Shown here piece after piece: positions 63,685 to 64,000 of a stretch of 64,000 nucleotides of DNA. Positions within the stretch are counted from its first letter, which is position 1. Each line of letters begins with the position of its first letter. The notes under the pieces were generated by a model. It saw nothing but the letters and a program-made list of their open reading frames with translations, had not been told where the DNA came from and searched no databases. The position numbers and the translations under genes are program-made. The DNA is taken from positions 511,001-575,000 of the forward strand of contig NZ_JANQDU010000002.1 in assembly GCF_024723735.1 (NCBI RefSeq), given 5' to 3'. Source of the stretch: Frigidibacter sp. ROC022. Its GTDB lineage: Bacteria > Pseudomonadota > Alphaproteobacteria > Rhodobacterales > Rhodobacteraceae.

Positions 63685-64000
63685 TTGGCGAACGATGCGT
63701 CGGGCGAGAACAGGTATCGCCTTATCCTGATCCAAGGCTTTCGGTTGCCGGAAGATTCTCCCTATCTGCATCGCAAGCTGACCGGTCCGAAGGAAGAAAC
63801 TCTTATGGACTACCCGGTCGTGGCGCCCTTGCTTGACGGCGTCGACTGGGAGCTTCACGGCGGTGCACCGACCACGTACGGAAACTGGGCCGTCGAGAAC
63901 CGGCAGGAATTCATACATTCGGGAGCCGCGCGGCTGCCGATCGTGAAAGAAGCCTGTGAAAGTGGAAAATACAACGGCATCGTGCTTCTCGGTGGGGGAG
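63685..64000 (+). CDS. Asp/Glu/hydantoin racemase-like protein, N-terminal part (3' end outside window)
   Basis: An uninterrupted frame from TTG 63685 (GGGAGG 8 nt upstream) to the window end, 105 codons. It reads LANDASGENRYRLILIQGFR, then TLMDYPVVAPLLDGVDWELH, GGAPTTYGNWAVENRQEFIH and CESGKYNGIVLLGGG. The conserved-looking end (IVLLGGG) and the strand pattern fit the Asp/Glu racemase superfamily (racemases, maleate isomerases, arylmalonate decarboxylases). It is divergent from the M24 gene. The active-site Cys residues cannot be checked because the gene runs out. Confidence 0.5.
   Translation, partial: MANDASGENRYRLILIQGFRLPEDSPYLHRKLTGPKEETLMDYPVVAPLLDGVDWELHGGAPTTYGNWAVENRQEFIHSGAARLPIVKEACESGKYNGIVLLGGG

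Noticed and set aside
1-64000. CRISPR array or phage structural cluster
   Set aside because: No regularly spaced direct repeats and no capsid, portal, terminase or tail genes were seen; the mobile DNA here is IS elements and the defence island.
28009-64000. Second copy of the tRNA-Thr 3' end as attR
   Set aside because: No repeat of the terminal 20 or so tRNA bases was noticed by eye downstream. A string search of the flanking genome would be needed.

Overview
This 64 kb window looks like a chromosomal segment of a high-GC alphaproteobacterium, most likely of the Rhodobacteraceae. The reasons are the divergent regB / senC-regA redox cluster, a membrane-protein gene between hslV and hslU, an alphaproteobacterial-type addB-addA pair, an amgK-murU pair, and a hemD / Mic60-like / hemY-like gene string facing tsaD-gpsA. 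The genus cannot be fixed from sequence alone.

Core block, about 1-28,084. On the minus strand, a tightly packed run reads PAS protein, tsaE, amgK, murU, addB, addA, trxA and ends at a clear intrinsic terminator. It is followed by hslV, a membrane gene and hslU, which is cut by the window start. Next come regB (minus) against senC-regA (plus), a GcvA-type LysR gene, a GNAT gene, an HD hydrolase, ahcY and a DUF2853 gene. The block closes with a minus run (tsaD, gpsA, EVE, DUF1761, an APH-type kinase), the divergent hemD / Mic60-like / hemY-like run, and an intact tRNA-Thr(CGT) at 28,009-28,084. Genes here are intact, dense and very GC-rich.

Accessory block, about 28,085-64,000. Right after the tRNA the character changes: insertion sequences, broken genes and lower-GC stretches appear. 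It starts with a decayed IS21 element. A compact anti-phage CBASS island follows at 30.1-34.35 kb. It has an XRE repressor and an ImmA/IrrE-type protease (CapH/CapP-like) divergent from a CD-NTase, an E2-only conjugation protein and a patatin phospholipase effector. An IS481 element sits exactly at the CTAG of the effector stop codon, followed by a broken IS5/IS427-type element.

Catabolic and transport region, 36.6-64 kb. It holds two 4,5-dihydroxyphthalate-decarboxylase-like genes in tandem and three tripartite tricarboxylate transporter (TTT) sets: tctCBA, tctCAB, and tctC with a fused tctAB. It also has an HpcH/HpaI aldolase, a LigJ-like 4-oxalomesaconate hydratase, a second amidohydrolase, an MBL hydrolase, a creatinase/M24 enzyme, two LysR regulators (one with two HTH units) and the start of an Asp/Glu-racemase-like gene. 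A second, decayed copy of the decarboxylase-like pair, a wrecked ThDP enzyme gene and a wrecked MFS gene lie in the middle. Together the genes suggest uptake and breakdown of aromatic or related polycarboxylates through a protocatechuate 4,5-cleavage-like route, but no ring dioxygenase is present, so the substrate is inference.

The most notable observations are the CBASS island with its candidate operators, two IS481 insertions at CTAG stop codons, strong intergenic hairpins between the solute-binding gene and the next gene in all three TTT operons, and the intact/decayed duplicate of the decarboxylase-like pair.
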